Both the position numbers and the translations under genes were made by a program. From Corynebacterium sp. NML98-0116 (GTDB lineage: Bacteria > Actinomycetota > Actinomycetes > Mycobacteriales > Mycobacteriaceae), in assembly GCF_001767255.1 (NCBI RefSeq), contig NZ_CP017639.1:1448875-1512874 (forward strand): 64,000 nucleotides of DNA, in the 5' to 3' direction. The first letter of the stretch is position 1, and each line of letters begins with the position of its first letter. This document shows, piece after piece, positions 34,745 through 42,621 of this stretch. Under the pieces are notes generated by a model. That model was not told where the DNA came from and did not search any database. It saw only the letters and a program-made list of their open reading frames with translations.

Positions 34745-36387
34745 CCGAAGGTCAACGAATACAGTTTCACGCCTGCCGTGGGCCGGATGCGCAGCACTCC
34801 CTCGGTGGGCGTGTCGCCTTTCACAAGGTCGAGGGTTCCATCTGCGACCGGGAACGACTTTTTCGCACCGTCCGGAAACTCGACCTCGATCTCGCCTTCA
34901 CCCGAAACCACGAGCTGGACCCACTTGGCGAAGACGTTGATGTCCAGGTGTCCTCCACTGGTGGTCTGCACCGATTCCTCCTCGAGAATCCACGTCCCGT
35001 TCAGAGTGAACATGCCGCGCTCCGGGGCGGCCGGTTCACCGAAGTCGTGCTCGCCGTCGGTGTAACCGGGCTGCTTCGTGTACTCGGCGCGCGCAGTGCC
35101 GAGATAAGTTTCCGGGTTGCGGCCCTTTGTACCGCCTCCTGCTTCGCCGCCTTCGACCGGTTCGGGAAAGTCGACGTCGGGGTTGGCGTCGATAAGCAAT
35201 TCACGCACGAGCTTTTCTGTCTCGGCGTAGCTTCCCTCCCCTTCCACGATCTGCCGGACGTTGCCGTGCTTGTCCACCAGGTAGCGGGCTGGCCAGTAGC
35301 GGTTGTTGAAATTCCTCCACGTAGCGAAGTCATTGTCCTGCGCCACCGGGTAGTGGATACCCTCCTTTTCTACGGCGTTGCGGACATTGCCCAGCTCGTG
35401 CTCGAAAGCGTACTCAGGGGAATGGACGCCGACGACGGTGAGACCGGAATCGCGATAAGTGTCGTAAAGCTTGGTGATGTGCTCCCCCGCACGCTGACAA
35501 TTGATGCAGGCGTACGCCCAGAAATCAACGAGCATGACACCACCGTCCTGCGGGCTCAGCGGCTGGTCGGCGTTGATCCAGTTCGTCAGCCCCGCGAATT
35601 CCGGTGCCGGGCCACAATCCTGCAGCTGCGCGGGGTCGGCGCGGCGGCACGACTGCAGTGAACCGCTCCCAGTTGGGCCGACCTTGTTGAGAGCGTCATT
35701 GGCCAAGTCCGAATTCTCAAAACGGTTCGACAGCGACGACGTCCAATTCGGCAGCGCACGCTGGATCGTCGCCGGCGCGTCGAGAGCCAACGCCACAGTG
35801 AAGACCAAGATGAGCACGCCGATGGCCTTACGGTGGTGCCGCACCGCGTCTACCTTGTCACCGATCTTGTTGCCCGCCAGGGCGAACACGAACAGCGGCA
35901 GCGCGGACCCAATCGCGAACGCGACAGTGAGCACCACCGTGTTCCAACCGATCTGCCCAGTCGAGCCCGCCACCGTCACCGCTGCAAGCACCGGGCCCGC
36001 GCACGGAACGTACACCGCGCCAAGGGCCAGACCGATGAGAAAACCTCCCTTGCCGCGCGTTTTCTCCTGCAATGCCGTGGGGCGCGGAAGCGCGTCAAAG
36101 GGCTTCTGCAACACCTCCCCCACCGGCGGAAAAATCATTCCCAACCCCACCCATGCCAGCAACACCACTCCCGCCCAGCGCAACACCGACTGCGGCAAAT
36201 GCAGCGCACTAAGCAGCAACGTACCCAGCAGCGCGATCGCGGCGAAGCTCACGACCAAACCTGCCACCACGTGCGACGGTTTACGCCCGACGCTGACACC
36301 CAGCACCACCGGCAACACCGGCAAAATGCACGGCGACAAAGCCGTGATCACACCTCCGATGAATCCGACAAGAATCACGCTGATCAT
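34741..36387 (-). CDS. dipZ: DipZ, CcdA-thioredoxin fusion for extracytoplasmic thiol redox
   Basis: A 548-residue fusion. Residues 1-220 are a CcdA-like electron-transfer membrane domain with paired cysteines in LSPCILPVLPV and YVPCAGPVLA. Residues about 260-420 are a thioredoxin-fold domain with active site ACINCQRA. The rest is the C-terminal DipZ carbohydrate-binding-like domain. It passes electrons from cytoplasmic thioredoxin to outside proteins. In M. tuberculosis dipZ belongs to the SigK regulon, and here sigK and rskA lie just across the divergent intergenic region. Start ATG 36387. Confidence 0.9.
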   Translation of the reverse strand: MISVILVGFIGGVITALSPCILPVLPVVLGVSVGRKPSHVVAGLVVSFAAIALLGTLLLSALHLPQSVLRWAGVVLLAWVGLGMIFPPVGEVLQKPFDALPRPTALQEKTRGKGGFLIGLALGAVYVPCAGPVLAAVTVAGSTGQIGWNTVVLTVAFAIGSALPLFVFALAGNKIGDKVDAVRHHRKAIGVLILVFTVALALDAPATIQRALPNWTSSLSNRFENSDLANDALNKVGPTGSGSLQSCRRADPAQLQDCGPAPEFAGLTNWINADQPLSPQDGGVMLVDFWAYACINCQRAGEHITKLYDTYRDSGLTVVGVHSPEYAFEHELGNVRNAVEKEGIHYPVAQDNDFATWRNFNNRYWPARYLVDKHGNVRQIVEGEGSYAETEKLVRELLIDANPDVDFPEPVEGGEAGGGTKGRNPETYLGTARAEYTKQPGYTDGEHDFGEPAAPERGMFTLNGTWILEEESVQTTSGGHLDINVFAKWVQLVVSGEGEIEVEFPDGAKKSFPVADGTLDLVKGDTPTEGVLRIRPTAGVKLYSLTFG

Positions 36388-36427
36388 GAGTTTCCTCTAC
36401 TTTCCGGTTGCCTTTCCCACACCCAGC

Positions 36428-36488
36428 ACTACGGAGTGAGCACCCGCACCGGATTGGTCCAATCCGCATCAGCCCGCGGCTCCGTAGT
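36428..36488. promoter_or_regulatory. Nested inverted repeats between dipZ and the Met-rich lipoprotein gene
   Basis: Outer arms ACTACGGAG (36428-36436) and CTCCGTAGT (36480-36488) enclose a second perfect palindrome GGATTGG-T-CCAATCC (36451-36465). It lies in the 158-base divergent promoter region. It may be an operator shared by both directions or a cruciform-like structure. I could not fit the mycobacterial SigK promoter consensus with confidence. Confidence 0.5.
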
Positions 36489-36545
36489 ACTCAATAACGG
36501 GCCAGAAACACTGCGCCTGCGAACCGAAAAAGTGAAGGAGACACT

Positions 36546-36788
36546 ATGTCTATCAACCGCGCAATCGCCAGCGTCAGCGCAATCGTCATCGCCGCCACCG
36601 GCCTCGTCGCATGCAACGACTCCGAGGAGAAGATGGAGGACAAGATGGACGGCTCCATGGCCCCGTCTTCCGGGGCGATGATGAGCGATTCCATGGCCCC
36701 GTCCTCCGATGCCATGATGAGCGATTCCATGGCACCGTCCTCCGATGCCATGATGAGCGAAGACAAGATGATGGAAGAATCCAAGTAG
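36546..36788 (+). CDS. Small Met-rich repeat lipoprotein
   Basis: An 80-residue secreted lipoprotein: signal peptide with lipobox ATGLVAC (Cys about 22), then an acidic Met/Ser/Asp tail made of nearly identical 12-residue units such as SDSMAPSSDAMM (36-base DNA repeats, about three copies). AAGGAG lies 7 bases before the ATG. It precedes sigK by 3 bases and faces dipZ. Met-rich tails bind copper(I) or absorb oxidants in other proteins; this is a suggestion only. It occupies the place held by Mpt83/Mpt70-type genes in mycobacteria, but has no fasciclin domain. Confidence 0.8.
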   Translation: MSINRAIASVSAIVIAATGLVACNDSEEKMEDKMDGSMAPSSGAMMSDSMAPSSDAMMSDSMAPSSDAMMSEDKMMEESK

Positions 36789-36791
36789 CAC

Positions 36792-37367
36792 ATGACCCTG
36801 GTGTTAGATTTGGAATCTGTGGATCCTGACCGTCTCTTAGAAAGCGTGCGCGCGGGCGATAAAGTCGCCTTCGCCGAGCTTTACGACGTTCTGGCCCCAC
36901 AGGTTCTCGGTCTCACCACCCACATCTTGCGTGACCGGGCCCAAGCGGAAGAGGTCACCCAAGAAGTCTTCGTGGAGGTATGGCAGAGCGCCCACACCTT
37001 CGACCCACACCGTGGCAGCGCCAAGTCATGGGTACTGCGGCTCGCCAAATCGCGAGCCATCGATCGGCTGCGGAGCTGGCGCAGCTCCCAAGCCCGCGAC
37101 ACCGACGATTTCAACAGTCAACTGACCAGATGGGTCGCTGCCGCTGAGGACGAAGCTCAACAGCGACTAGAGTCTGAGGAACTTCAAGAACTCATTGATT
37201 CAATCGGAGAGCCCCATCGAAGTGCGCTCATGCTCGCGTATTTTGGGGAACTCACCCATCAAGAAATCGCCGATGCCACTGGCGTCGCTCTCGGAACAGC
37301 CAAAACCCGGGTACGCGACGGGTTGCAAAAGCTTCGCAAGGCCGTGTCGTTGAAAGGAGGCCTGTGA
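36792..37367 (+). CDS. sigK: ECF sigma factor SigK
   Basis: A 191-residue group 4 sigma factor: sigma-2 region with AEEVTQEVFVEVWQ and SWVLRLAKSRAIDRLRSWR, then sigma-4 with LTHQEIADATGVALGTAKTRVRDGLQKL. It resembles the SigK group, and the neighbour RskA and dipZ support that name. It contains no cysteines, unlike M. tuberculosis SigK, whose disulfide senses redox. Its stop overlaps the rskA start. Release from RskA should switch on its regulon. Confidence 0.87.
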   Translation: MTLVLDLESVDPDRLLESVRAGDKVAFAELYDVLAPQVLGLTTHILRDRAQAEEVTQEVFVEVWQSAHTFDPHRGSAKSWVLRLAKSRAIDRLRSWRSSQARDTDDFNSQLTRWVAAAEDEAQQRLESEELQELIDSIGEPHRSALMLAYFGELTHQEIADATGVALGTAKTRVRDGLQKLRKAVSLKGGL

Positions 37368-37957
37368 TGGATAAAGATATCGAGGACCTCTTCAATTCCG
37401 CGGCCACACCGGTCACCCCGCCACCGGAGCTCAAACGCTCAATCATGGAGCGTATCGACGCCACCGACCAGGTCGCTGACTTCGACACCGCGCGGAAGAA
37501 CCGCTCCGGGCGACGTCTCACAACCGCCGCAGCAGCCGCCGTTGTGCTAATCGCCGGTGGCGGGTTCGCGGTCACCCAAATCACTGTCGACGAGTCACGC
37601 GAATCCGTGACAGCCCAAGGCGTCGAAGAAATGCACGCAATCATGGAGGCCGACGACGCGCGTCAAGGTCAGGCCGACGCGATGGGCGCGAGCCTCGACA
37701 TCGTGATCAGCTCTGACATGGGCAAGGGCGGCGCCATGGTCAACGGCCAGCCAGCTCTCGACGACGGCATGGGGGCACAAGTGTGGGCAGTCATGGATGA
37801 CGGCGCCGTGGAATCGGCTGGAGTCATCAGCCAGGAACCCCACGACGACGTGTGGATGCCGCTGCCCGGTGGAACTGCTTCAGTCCTCGTAACCGAGGAA
37901 GTCGCCGCCGGCGCGGCGCAACCCACCGGCGCGGTGCTGGCCAACGTGACGTTCTAG
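37367..37957 (+). CDS. rskA: RskA, anti-sigma-K factor
   Basis: A 196-residue single-pass membrane anti-sigma factor: short cytoplasmic domain (residues 1-45), transmembrane helix TTAAAAAVVLIAGGGFAVTQI (about 48-68), and the extracellular RskA domain (to the end, EPHDDVWMPLPGGTASVLVTEE). GAAAGGAGG ends 6 bases before ATG 37367; the GTG just ahead is less well spaced. The sigK stop overlaps the GTG-ATG. It is expected to hold SigK at the membrane until proteolysis releases it. Confidence 0.87.
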   Translation: MDKDIEDLFNSAATPVTPPPELKRSIMERIDATDQVADFDTARKNRSGRRLTTAAAAAVVLIAGGGFAVTQITVDESRESVTAQGVEEMHAIMEADDARQGQADAMGASLDIVISSDMGKGGAMVNGQPALDDGMGAQVWAVMDDGAVESAGVISQEPHDDVWMPLPGGTASVLVTEEVAAGAAQPTGAVLANVTF

Positions 37958-38024
37958 TCCCGGTTCCCTCCCTTGGCGCGCTTCAGCGCCGAGCACCGGG
38001 CGAGAGCGAAGTTCACAGCACAAT

Positions 38025-38312
38025 CTAGCCGACCAGGGCCGCGCCGACGACGACCGCCCACGGCGGGACCTTCCACGAGGTGAGCGCGGCGTAGCAGACC
38101 ACGGCGATGGACAGAGTGATCACGCCGGAAACCCCGGCGGTGAACACCGGGGTGTACAGCGCTGCGCCGAGAATGCCGACCACCGCGGCATTCGCTCCAG
38201 CCTGGGCGGCACCTGCGCGTGGCATCTGACGGATGCGCTCCCAGAACGGTATCGCGCCAAGTACCAAAAGCGCAGCGGGCAGGAAGATCGCGATGGTACT
38301 GGAGAGATTCAC
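38025..38312 (-). pseudogene. ChrA chromate transporter, C-terminal remnant
   Basis: 95 codons matching the end of the ChrA family: FLPAALLVLGAIPFWERIRQ, then a Gly/Ala-rich helical stretch GANAAVVGILGAALYTPVF ending ALVG. Normal ChrA is about 390-450 residues, so about three quarters is gone. The ATG present is fortuitous, and no ribosome site is evident. Confidence 0.75.
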
Positions 38313-38380
38313 ACAAGAAGGGTTCCAGTGACGGCACAGCGTTTACTCCAGCAAGAGTTGGAAGGATTACTGCTCCGTTT

Positions 38381-39154
38381 CTAACCCCACTGCGGGTTGT
38401 CCACGTCCACGCCTTCGGTCGCCGCGTGGGCGGTGACCAGCTCGAGCAGGTAGTCCTGCGCGCCGCCGTAGGCTTCGTGGAAGCGCGCGTCGTCAACGTA
38501 CATGCGCGCGAGGATGAGCTGGCGAGCCGGGGTCGCCTCGTACCACTGGGCGATGCTTGCGCGGTGGCGCTCCACCAGTGCTTCGGCTTCCTCGGAGCCG
38601 GGGTCCACGCCGGAATCGCGTGCGGCGATCAGATCCGCGGCGAGCGCGTCCTGTTCTTCCTGCAGGCGTTTGAAGTCACCTTCGCCCATTTGGGCGAGCT
38701 TTTTCTGGGACTGCGCCCACTCCGGGGTATCACCCCAGCGCTGCTCAGCCTCCTCCTGGTAGGCGGGCATATCTTCGCCGAGGTACTTCTTCATTGCGTC
38801 CATGTCGATCGATCCTTTCGTTGCGTTGTCAATGAGGTGCTGGACAGATTTGAGTTGGGCGTCGAGCGTGCGCCGTCGAGACGCGAGTGCTTCTTGGTGG
38901 TGCTTGAGGGCGCGGGTGAGGGCGGCTCCGGAGGCGTCGAGAAGCTGCGCGATCTGCGCAAGCGGCACGCCGACTCCGCGGTAGAGGGCGATGGCCGCGC
39001 CGCGCTCGAGGTCCGCCTCGCTGTAAACACGGTGGCCGGCCCACGTGCGCGCGGGTGCGATGAGGCCGAGCGCCTCCCAGTGACGCAGCGCCTTGGTGGA
39101 AACGCCGAGGGCTTCTGCGGCCTCGCTGATTGTGTATTCGATACCATCTGCCAT
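38381..39154 (-). CDS. TipA-like MerR-family regulator with TipAS domain
   Basis: 257 residues. The N-terminal MerR HTH is TISEAAEALGVSTKALRHWEALGLI, followed by a coiled-coil dimer helix to about residue 110 and a C-terminal TipAS effector-binding domain (QRWGDTPEWAQSQKKLAQMG). TipA homologues bind thiopeptides or other hydrophobic drugs. ATG 39154 is probably leaderless: it lies 7 bases after a -10 box in a promoter with the 19-base spacer typical of MerR activators, and the dyad in that spacer implies autoregulation. No obvious target gene other than itself. Confidence 0.87.
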   Translation of the reverse strand: MADGIEYTISEAAEALGVSTKALRHWEALGLIAPARTWAGHRVYSEADLERGAAIALYRGVGVPLAQIAQLLDASGAALTRALKHHQEALASRRRTLDAQLKSVQHLIDNATKGSIDMDAMKKYLGEDMPAYQEEAEQRWGDTPEWAQSQKKLAQMGEGDFKRLQEEQDALAADLIAARDSGVDPGSEEAEALVERHRASIAQWYEATPARQLILARMYVDDARFHEAYGGAQDYLLELVTAHAATEGVDVDNPQWG

Positions 39155-39161
39155 GGCTGCG

Positions 39162-39192
39162 ATTGAACAGCTTGCCGCAAGGGCAAGTGCAA
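39162..39192 (-). promoter_or_regulatory. MerR-type promoter with 19-base spacer and dyad
   Basis: On the minus strand TTGCAC (39192-39187), 19 bases, then TTCAAT (39167-39162). The spacer contains CTTGCC-CTTGC-GGCAAG, a perfect 6-base-arm dyad. An over-long spacer with a central dyad is the hallmark of MerR-family activated promoters. Confidence 0.75.
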
Positions 39193-39205
39193 GTTGGGAG
39201 CGATA

Positions 39206-39700
39206 ATGGACGAAATCCGCGTGGGCGACGCCGAGCGCTCGGACGCGCTGGACCGGCTGGGCACACTGCTCGCAGACGGCTACCTTGATGTGGCAGAGTT
39301 CGAAGAACGCACAGGTCAAGCCGCGGTTGCGCGCACTCGCGGGGAGCTTTCAATGCTTTTCGACGACCTCCCGGCCGAACCGGTCGCATTGGAAAAGCGG
39401 ATCCCGTCCGAGGTCGAGCTGGATGAGAAACTCGCAGCGAAGCGGAAGATGGACACCGCAATCTACACCACCCTCATAGGCGGCTTAGCGGTATTTTTCG
39501 TGCTGCAGCTTGGGTTCGACCTGGACTACGCCTGGGTGGTGTATCCCGTGGTGGGCATACTCGTATTCGCTTGGTACGCCGTCTTCGACATCTCCGACGA
39601 GGAAGACAAGATCCTCGAGGAACTGCTGGAGAAGGAACGTTCCGATCGCGCCGAGCGGCTGAAACTCGCGGCCGAGCGCCGCAAAGAGCTTGGGAAATAG
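39206..39700 (+). CDS. DUF1707 SHOCT-like membrane protein
   Basis: 164 residues. The N-terminal DUF1707 domain has the usual RVGDAERSDALDRLGTLLADGYLDVAEFEER signature (first 35 residues: key residues D, ER, L, GRL/DGYL, EFEER). Two transmembrane helices follow (about residues 83-125), then a highly charged coiled tail (EEDKILEELLEKERSDR). ATG 39206 is preceded by GGGAG. It is divergent from the tipA-like gene. Function unknown; such proteins are common small actinobacterial membrane proteins. Confidence 0.85.
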   Translation: MDEIRVGDAERSDALDRLGTLLADGYLDVAEFEERTGQAAVARTRGELSMLFDDLPAEPVALEKRIPSEVELDEKLAAKRKMDTAIYTTLIGGLAVFFVLQLGFDLDYAWVVYPVVGILVFAWYAVFDISDEEDKILEELLEKERSDRAERLKLAAERRKELGK

Positions 39701-39741
39701 CAGGGAATTCCTGTGCCCGCCGGTTAGAGTGGGGGGCGCGG

Positions 39742-39837
39742 ATGTGGAGTCTGCGGAGGTTGTTCGGCAGCGGCTACAACGAAAACGCGACAACCAGCAC
39801 GCGAACCGGTGGCGATAGCCCCAAATCCCGTCGGTGA
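39742..39837 (+). CDS. Possible 31-residue protein
   Basis: ATG 39742 to TGA 39837 gives a short basic peptide starting MWSLRRLFGSGYNE. TAGAGT at 39725-39730 could be a -10 box about 11 bases before it. It overlaps the start of the next frame by 29 bases and could be a leader that couples translation. Weak case. Confidence 0.3.
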   Translation: MWSLRRLFGSGYNENATTSTRTGGDSPKSRR

Positions 39838-40063
39838 CTCGCGTCGCCGCGTGGCGACCGCAGTCCACGACGAAGGCTGGGACGGCGTTCTTTGGGACGC
39901 TGCCACAGTCGAGGTTGAGTTTGTCGACGAGCTGCTCGCCCTCTTCCGCCGCCTCCACCTCGGATGTCGAGCTCGCCACGAGGCACCGGGACTCACTTGG
40001 GCCGTTACGCGAAATCCCGAAGACCCCGGGTTTTGGCAGTCCCGAGGCGTGACTACACGTTGA
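39809..40063 (+). CDS. Small conserved-looking hypothetical protein
   Basis: 84 codons from GTG 39809. Not recognised. The residues look protein-like (EVEFVDELLALFRRLHLG, then PGLTWAVTRNPEDPGFWQS), soluble and mildly acidic at the N-terminus. It overlaps the end of ychF by 11 bases on the opposite strand. No clear ribosome site; translation may be coupled to the short frame at 39742. Confidence is moderate because the frame is short. Confidence 0.45.
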   Translation: MAIAPNPVGDSRRRVATAVHDEGWDGVLWDAATVEVEFVDELLALFRRLHLGCRARHEAPGLTWAVTRNPEDPGFWQSRGVTTR

Positions 40064-41138
40064 ACTTGAACTCCACCACGTCTCCGTCTTCCATGACGTA
40101 TTCCTTGCCTTCTTGACGCACCTTGCCGTTGGCGCGCGCCTCAGCCATGGACCCAAACTTGTCGAGGTCTTCGAAGCTGACGATTTCGGCCTTGATGAAG
40201 CCTTTCTCGAAGTCGGTGTGGATCACGCCCGCAGCTTTCGGTGCGGTATCGCCCTGGTGGATCGTCCAGGCGCGGGCTTCCTTTGGCCCAGCGGTGAGGT
40301 AGGTCTGCAGGCCAAGGGTCGCGAAGCCTGCCTTCGCGAGCGTTTCCAAGCCAGGCTCGTCCTGACCGACGGACGCGAGAAGCTCCGAGGCATCCTCTTC
40401 GTCCAGTTCGAGCAGCTCAGTCTCTGTTTGTGCGTCCAGGAAGACAGCCTCGGCGGGCGCGACGAGTTCGCGCAGTTCCTGCTTGCGGGCCTCGTCGGTG
40501 AGCACAGCTTCGTCGGAATTGAATACGTAGAGGAATGGCTTCGCCGTCATCAAGTGCAAGTGGTGCAGCAAGTCGAGGTCAATATCCCCTGCCTTGGCTG
40601 CGGCGAACAGGGTGCGGTCGTCTTCAAGCACTGCTTGTGCTTTCTTGGCCTCTTCGGCTTCTGCTGCGACGTCCTTGTTCTTGCGGCCTTCCTTCTCGAG
40701 GCGCGGCAACGCTTTCTCGATGGTCTGCAGGTCAGCGAGGATCAGCTCGGTGTTAATGACCGCGATGTCAGAAGCAGGGTCTACTTTGCCGTCGACGTGA
40801 ATGACATTGTCGTCAGCGAAGGCACGAACGACCTGACAAATGGCGTCTGCTTCACGAATGTTGGCAAGGAAGGCGTTGCCCATGCCTTCGCCCTCGGACG
40901 CCCCCTTGACGATGCCAGCGATGTCAACGAACGACACCGTCGCGGGCAGGATGCGTTCGGATTCAAAGATCTCAGCTAAGCGCTTCAGGCGCGGGTCTGG
41001 CAGTTCAACCAACCCCACGTTCGGCTCGATGGTTGCGAACGGGTAGTTCGCAGCGAGCACATCATTCCGCGTCAACGCATTAAAAAGGGTTGACTTTCCG
41101 ACATTGGGCAAACCGACGATTCCAAGTGTAAGACTCAC
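40053..41138 (-). CDS. ychF: YchF/Ola1 ribosome-binding ATPase
   Basis: 361 residues, the family's normal length (E. coli 363). P-loop LPNVGKSTLFNALT, then DIAGIVKGASEGEG and the NXXE-type base recognition (FNSDE) that favours ATP over GTP. It ends with the conserved TGS-domain terminus DVVEFKFNV. The start is GTG 41138; the longer upstream frame overlaps the divergent permease gene. It binds ribosomes and is conserved across bacteria. Confidence 0.96.
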   Translation of the reverse strand: MSLTLGIVGLPNVGKSTLFNALTRNDVLAANYPFATIEPNVGLVELPDPRLKRLAEIFESERILPATVSFVDIAGIVKGASEGEGMGNAFLANIREADAICQVVRAFADDNVIHVDGKVDPASDIAVINTELILADLQTIEKALPRLEKEGRKNKDVAAEAEEAKKAQAVLEDDRTLFAAAKAGDIDLDLLHHLHLMTAKPFLYVFNSDEAVLTDEARKQELRELVAPAEAVFLDAQTETELLELDEEDASELLASVGQDEPGLETLAKAGFATLGLQTYLTAGPKEARAWTIHQGDTAPKAAGVIHTDFEKGFIKAEIVSFEDLDKFGSMAEARANGKVRQEGKEYVMEDGDVVEFKFNV

Positions 41139-41239
41139 GCTGGCCAATCCTAGCCCACCCATCGCGTTGCCGTCGAAAAGTTTGCAGCTCGCGGTCGGGT
41201 TACGTTTCTTTCTCCCTCGGATGGGGCACAATAGGTCGC

Positions 41240-42589
41240 GTGAGCACTCAGAAACCTCTCGACTACGACGCCAATCCGATTGATCGCGGCATTGTCTACC
41301 GCGCGTGGATCAAGTCCGCCGCGACGTTGACGCTGCGAGTCCTCATTGTCGCAGTGTTTTTGGCCGCGCTTGGCAAAGTGATCGGGATGTTTTGGGCAGG
41401 CATTCTTCCGGTTGTTCTTGCGCTCATCATCTGCACTGTGCTCGCGCCCGTTGCGGGCTGGCTGCGCCAGCATGGCATACCAGCTGGATTTGCGGCGCTC
41501 TTGACGTTGCTTGGCTTCTTTGGATTTCTCGGCTTTCTCGTCTCGTTGATTGCCCCGGACATTGCGGCGCACTCGAGGTTGCTCTATCTGCAAGCGCTCG
41601 AAGGTGTGCAGCGGTTGCAGCTCTGGCTGCAGGGTCCACCGCTCAATGTCAACCCCGATGATCTTGATGAGGGCGTGAACGAGATTGCGCAGTGGCTCCA
41701 GAAGCAGGCCGGGGCAATCGCTGGTGGTGTATTCACGGGTATTGGCACTGCCGCAGGCCTGATTGTCACACTGTTTGTGGTGCTTGTCTTGACGTTCTTC
41801 TTTTTGAAGGATGGCCACAAGTTTTTGCCTTGGCTTCGCAGTGCTACCGGGGGTCGCGCAGGCCTTCATTTCACTGAGCTCTTCACTCGAGCGTGGGACA
41901 CGCTTGGTGGTTTTATTCGCGCCCAAGCTGTTGTCTCGCTTGTCGACGCCATCTTCATCGGACTCGGCATTTACTTCGTGGGCGTCCCGATGGCGTTCAC
42001 GCTCGCTGTGCTGACGTTCATCGCGGGGTTCATCCCGATTGTGGGTGCGGTTGTGGCAGGCGCGCTTGCCATTTTGGTCGCGTTGGTGTCGCTTGGCGTA
42101 ACCCAAGCGTTGATTGTGTTTGCCATCGTCATTGTTGTCCAACAGCTGGAAGGCAATGTGCTCTCCCCGATGCTGCAGTCCCGTGCAATGAACTTGCATC
42201 CAGTGATCGTGCTGGTCTCCGTGACCGTAGGTGGTGGACTCTTCAACCTGATTGGTGCCTTCTTGGCAGTCCCCGTAGCTGCGATGATCGCGGTTTGCTA
42301 CCGCTACGCGCTCGATATTGTGCGCATCCACTCAGGGGAAGTACGCCCGGAAGATCTTTCTTTCATCACCGAGGAAGGTCGTGCGATTGCTGAGCTGGAA
42401 AGCATCGAAAGCCAACACAAGCGCGATGCGCTGCGCGAGGAAGATGAATGGGCAGCCACTGTCCCCTCGGAGGCTGCACAGGGAGAGTCCGCGGAGGAGG
42501 ATCTTGATCAACCCGATCGCCGCTTCCGTCCGCGGTACAAGCCCGACAAGTTAAAACAGGTGTTCGATCGACTGCGTCCTAACGCCTAG
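41240..42589 (+). CDS. AI-2E family (PerM) membrane protein
   Basis: 449 residues with about eight hydrophobic helices, the PerM-family segment FLKDGHKFLPWLR near residue 190 and the C-terminal GFIPIVGAVVAGALA and LSPMLQSRAMNLHPVIVL motifs. A charged cytoplasmic tail of about 70 residues follows. GTG 41240 start; CACAAT lies at about 41227, so the mRNA may be leaderless. Members include Na+/H+ antiporters and putative exporters; AI-2 transport should not be assumed. Confidence 0.85.
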   Translation: MSTQKPLDYDANPIDRGIVYRAWIKSAATLTLRVLIVAVFLAALGKVIGMFWAGILPVVLALIICTVLAPVAGWLRQHGIPAGFAALLTLLGFFGFLGFLVSLIAPDIAAHSRLLYLQALEGVQRLQLWLQGPPLNVNPDDLDEGVNEIAQWLQKQAGAIAGGVFTGIGTAAGLIVTLFVVLVLTFFFLKDGHKFLPWLRSATGGRAGLHFTELFTRAWDTLGGFIRAQAVVSLVDAIFIGLGIYFVGVPMAFTLAVLTFIAGFIPIVGAVVAGALAILVALVSLGVTQALIVFAIVIVVQQLEGNVLSPMLQSRAMNLHPVIVLVSVTVGGGLFNLIGAFLAVPVAAMIAVCYRYALDIVRIHSGEVRPEDLSFITEEGRAIAELESIESQHKRDALREEDEWAATVPSEAAQGESAEEDLDQPDRRFRPRYKPDKLKQVFDRLRPNA

Positions 42590-42621
42590 TTTTGTCCCGC
42601 TCATGTGCTCTACTAATGCAC

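Noticed and set aside
36650..36770. Short regularly spaced repeats as a CRISPR array
   Set aside because: The repeats are in-frame codons of a lipoprotein with no unique spacers.
38025..38312. ChrA remnant as a working short (split) chromate transporter
   Set aside because: Only 95 C-terminal residues remain; even split ChrA proteins are about twice that and occur as pairs.
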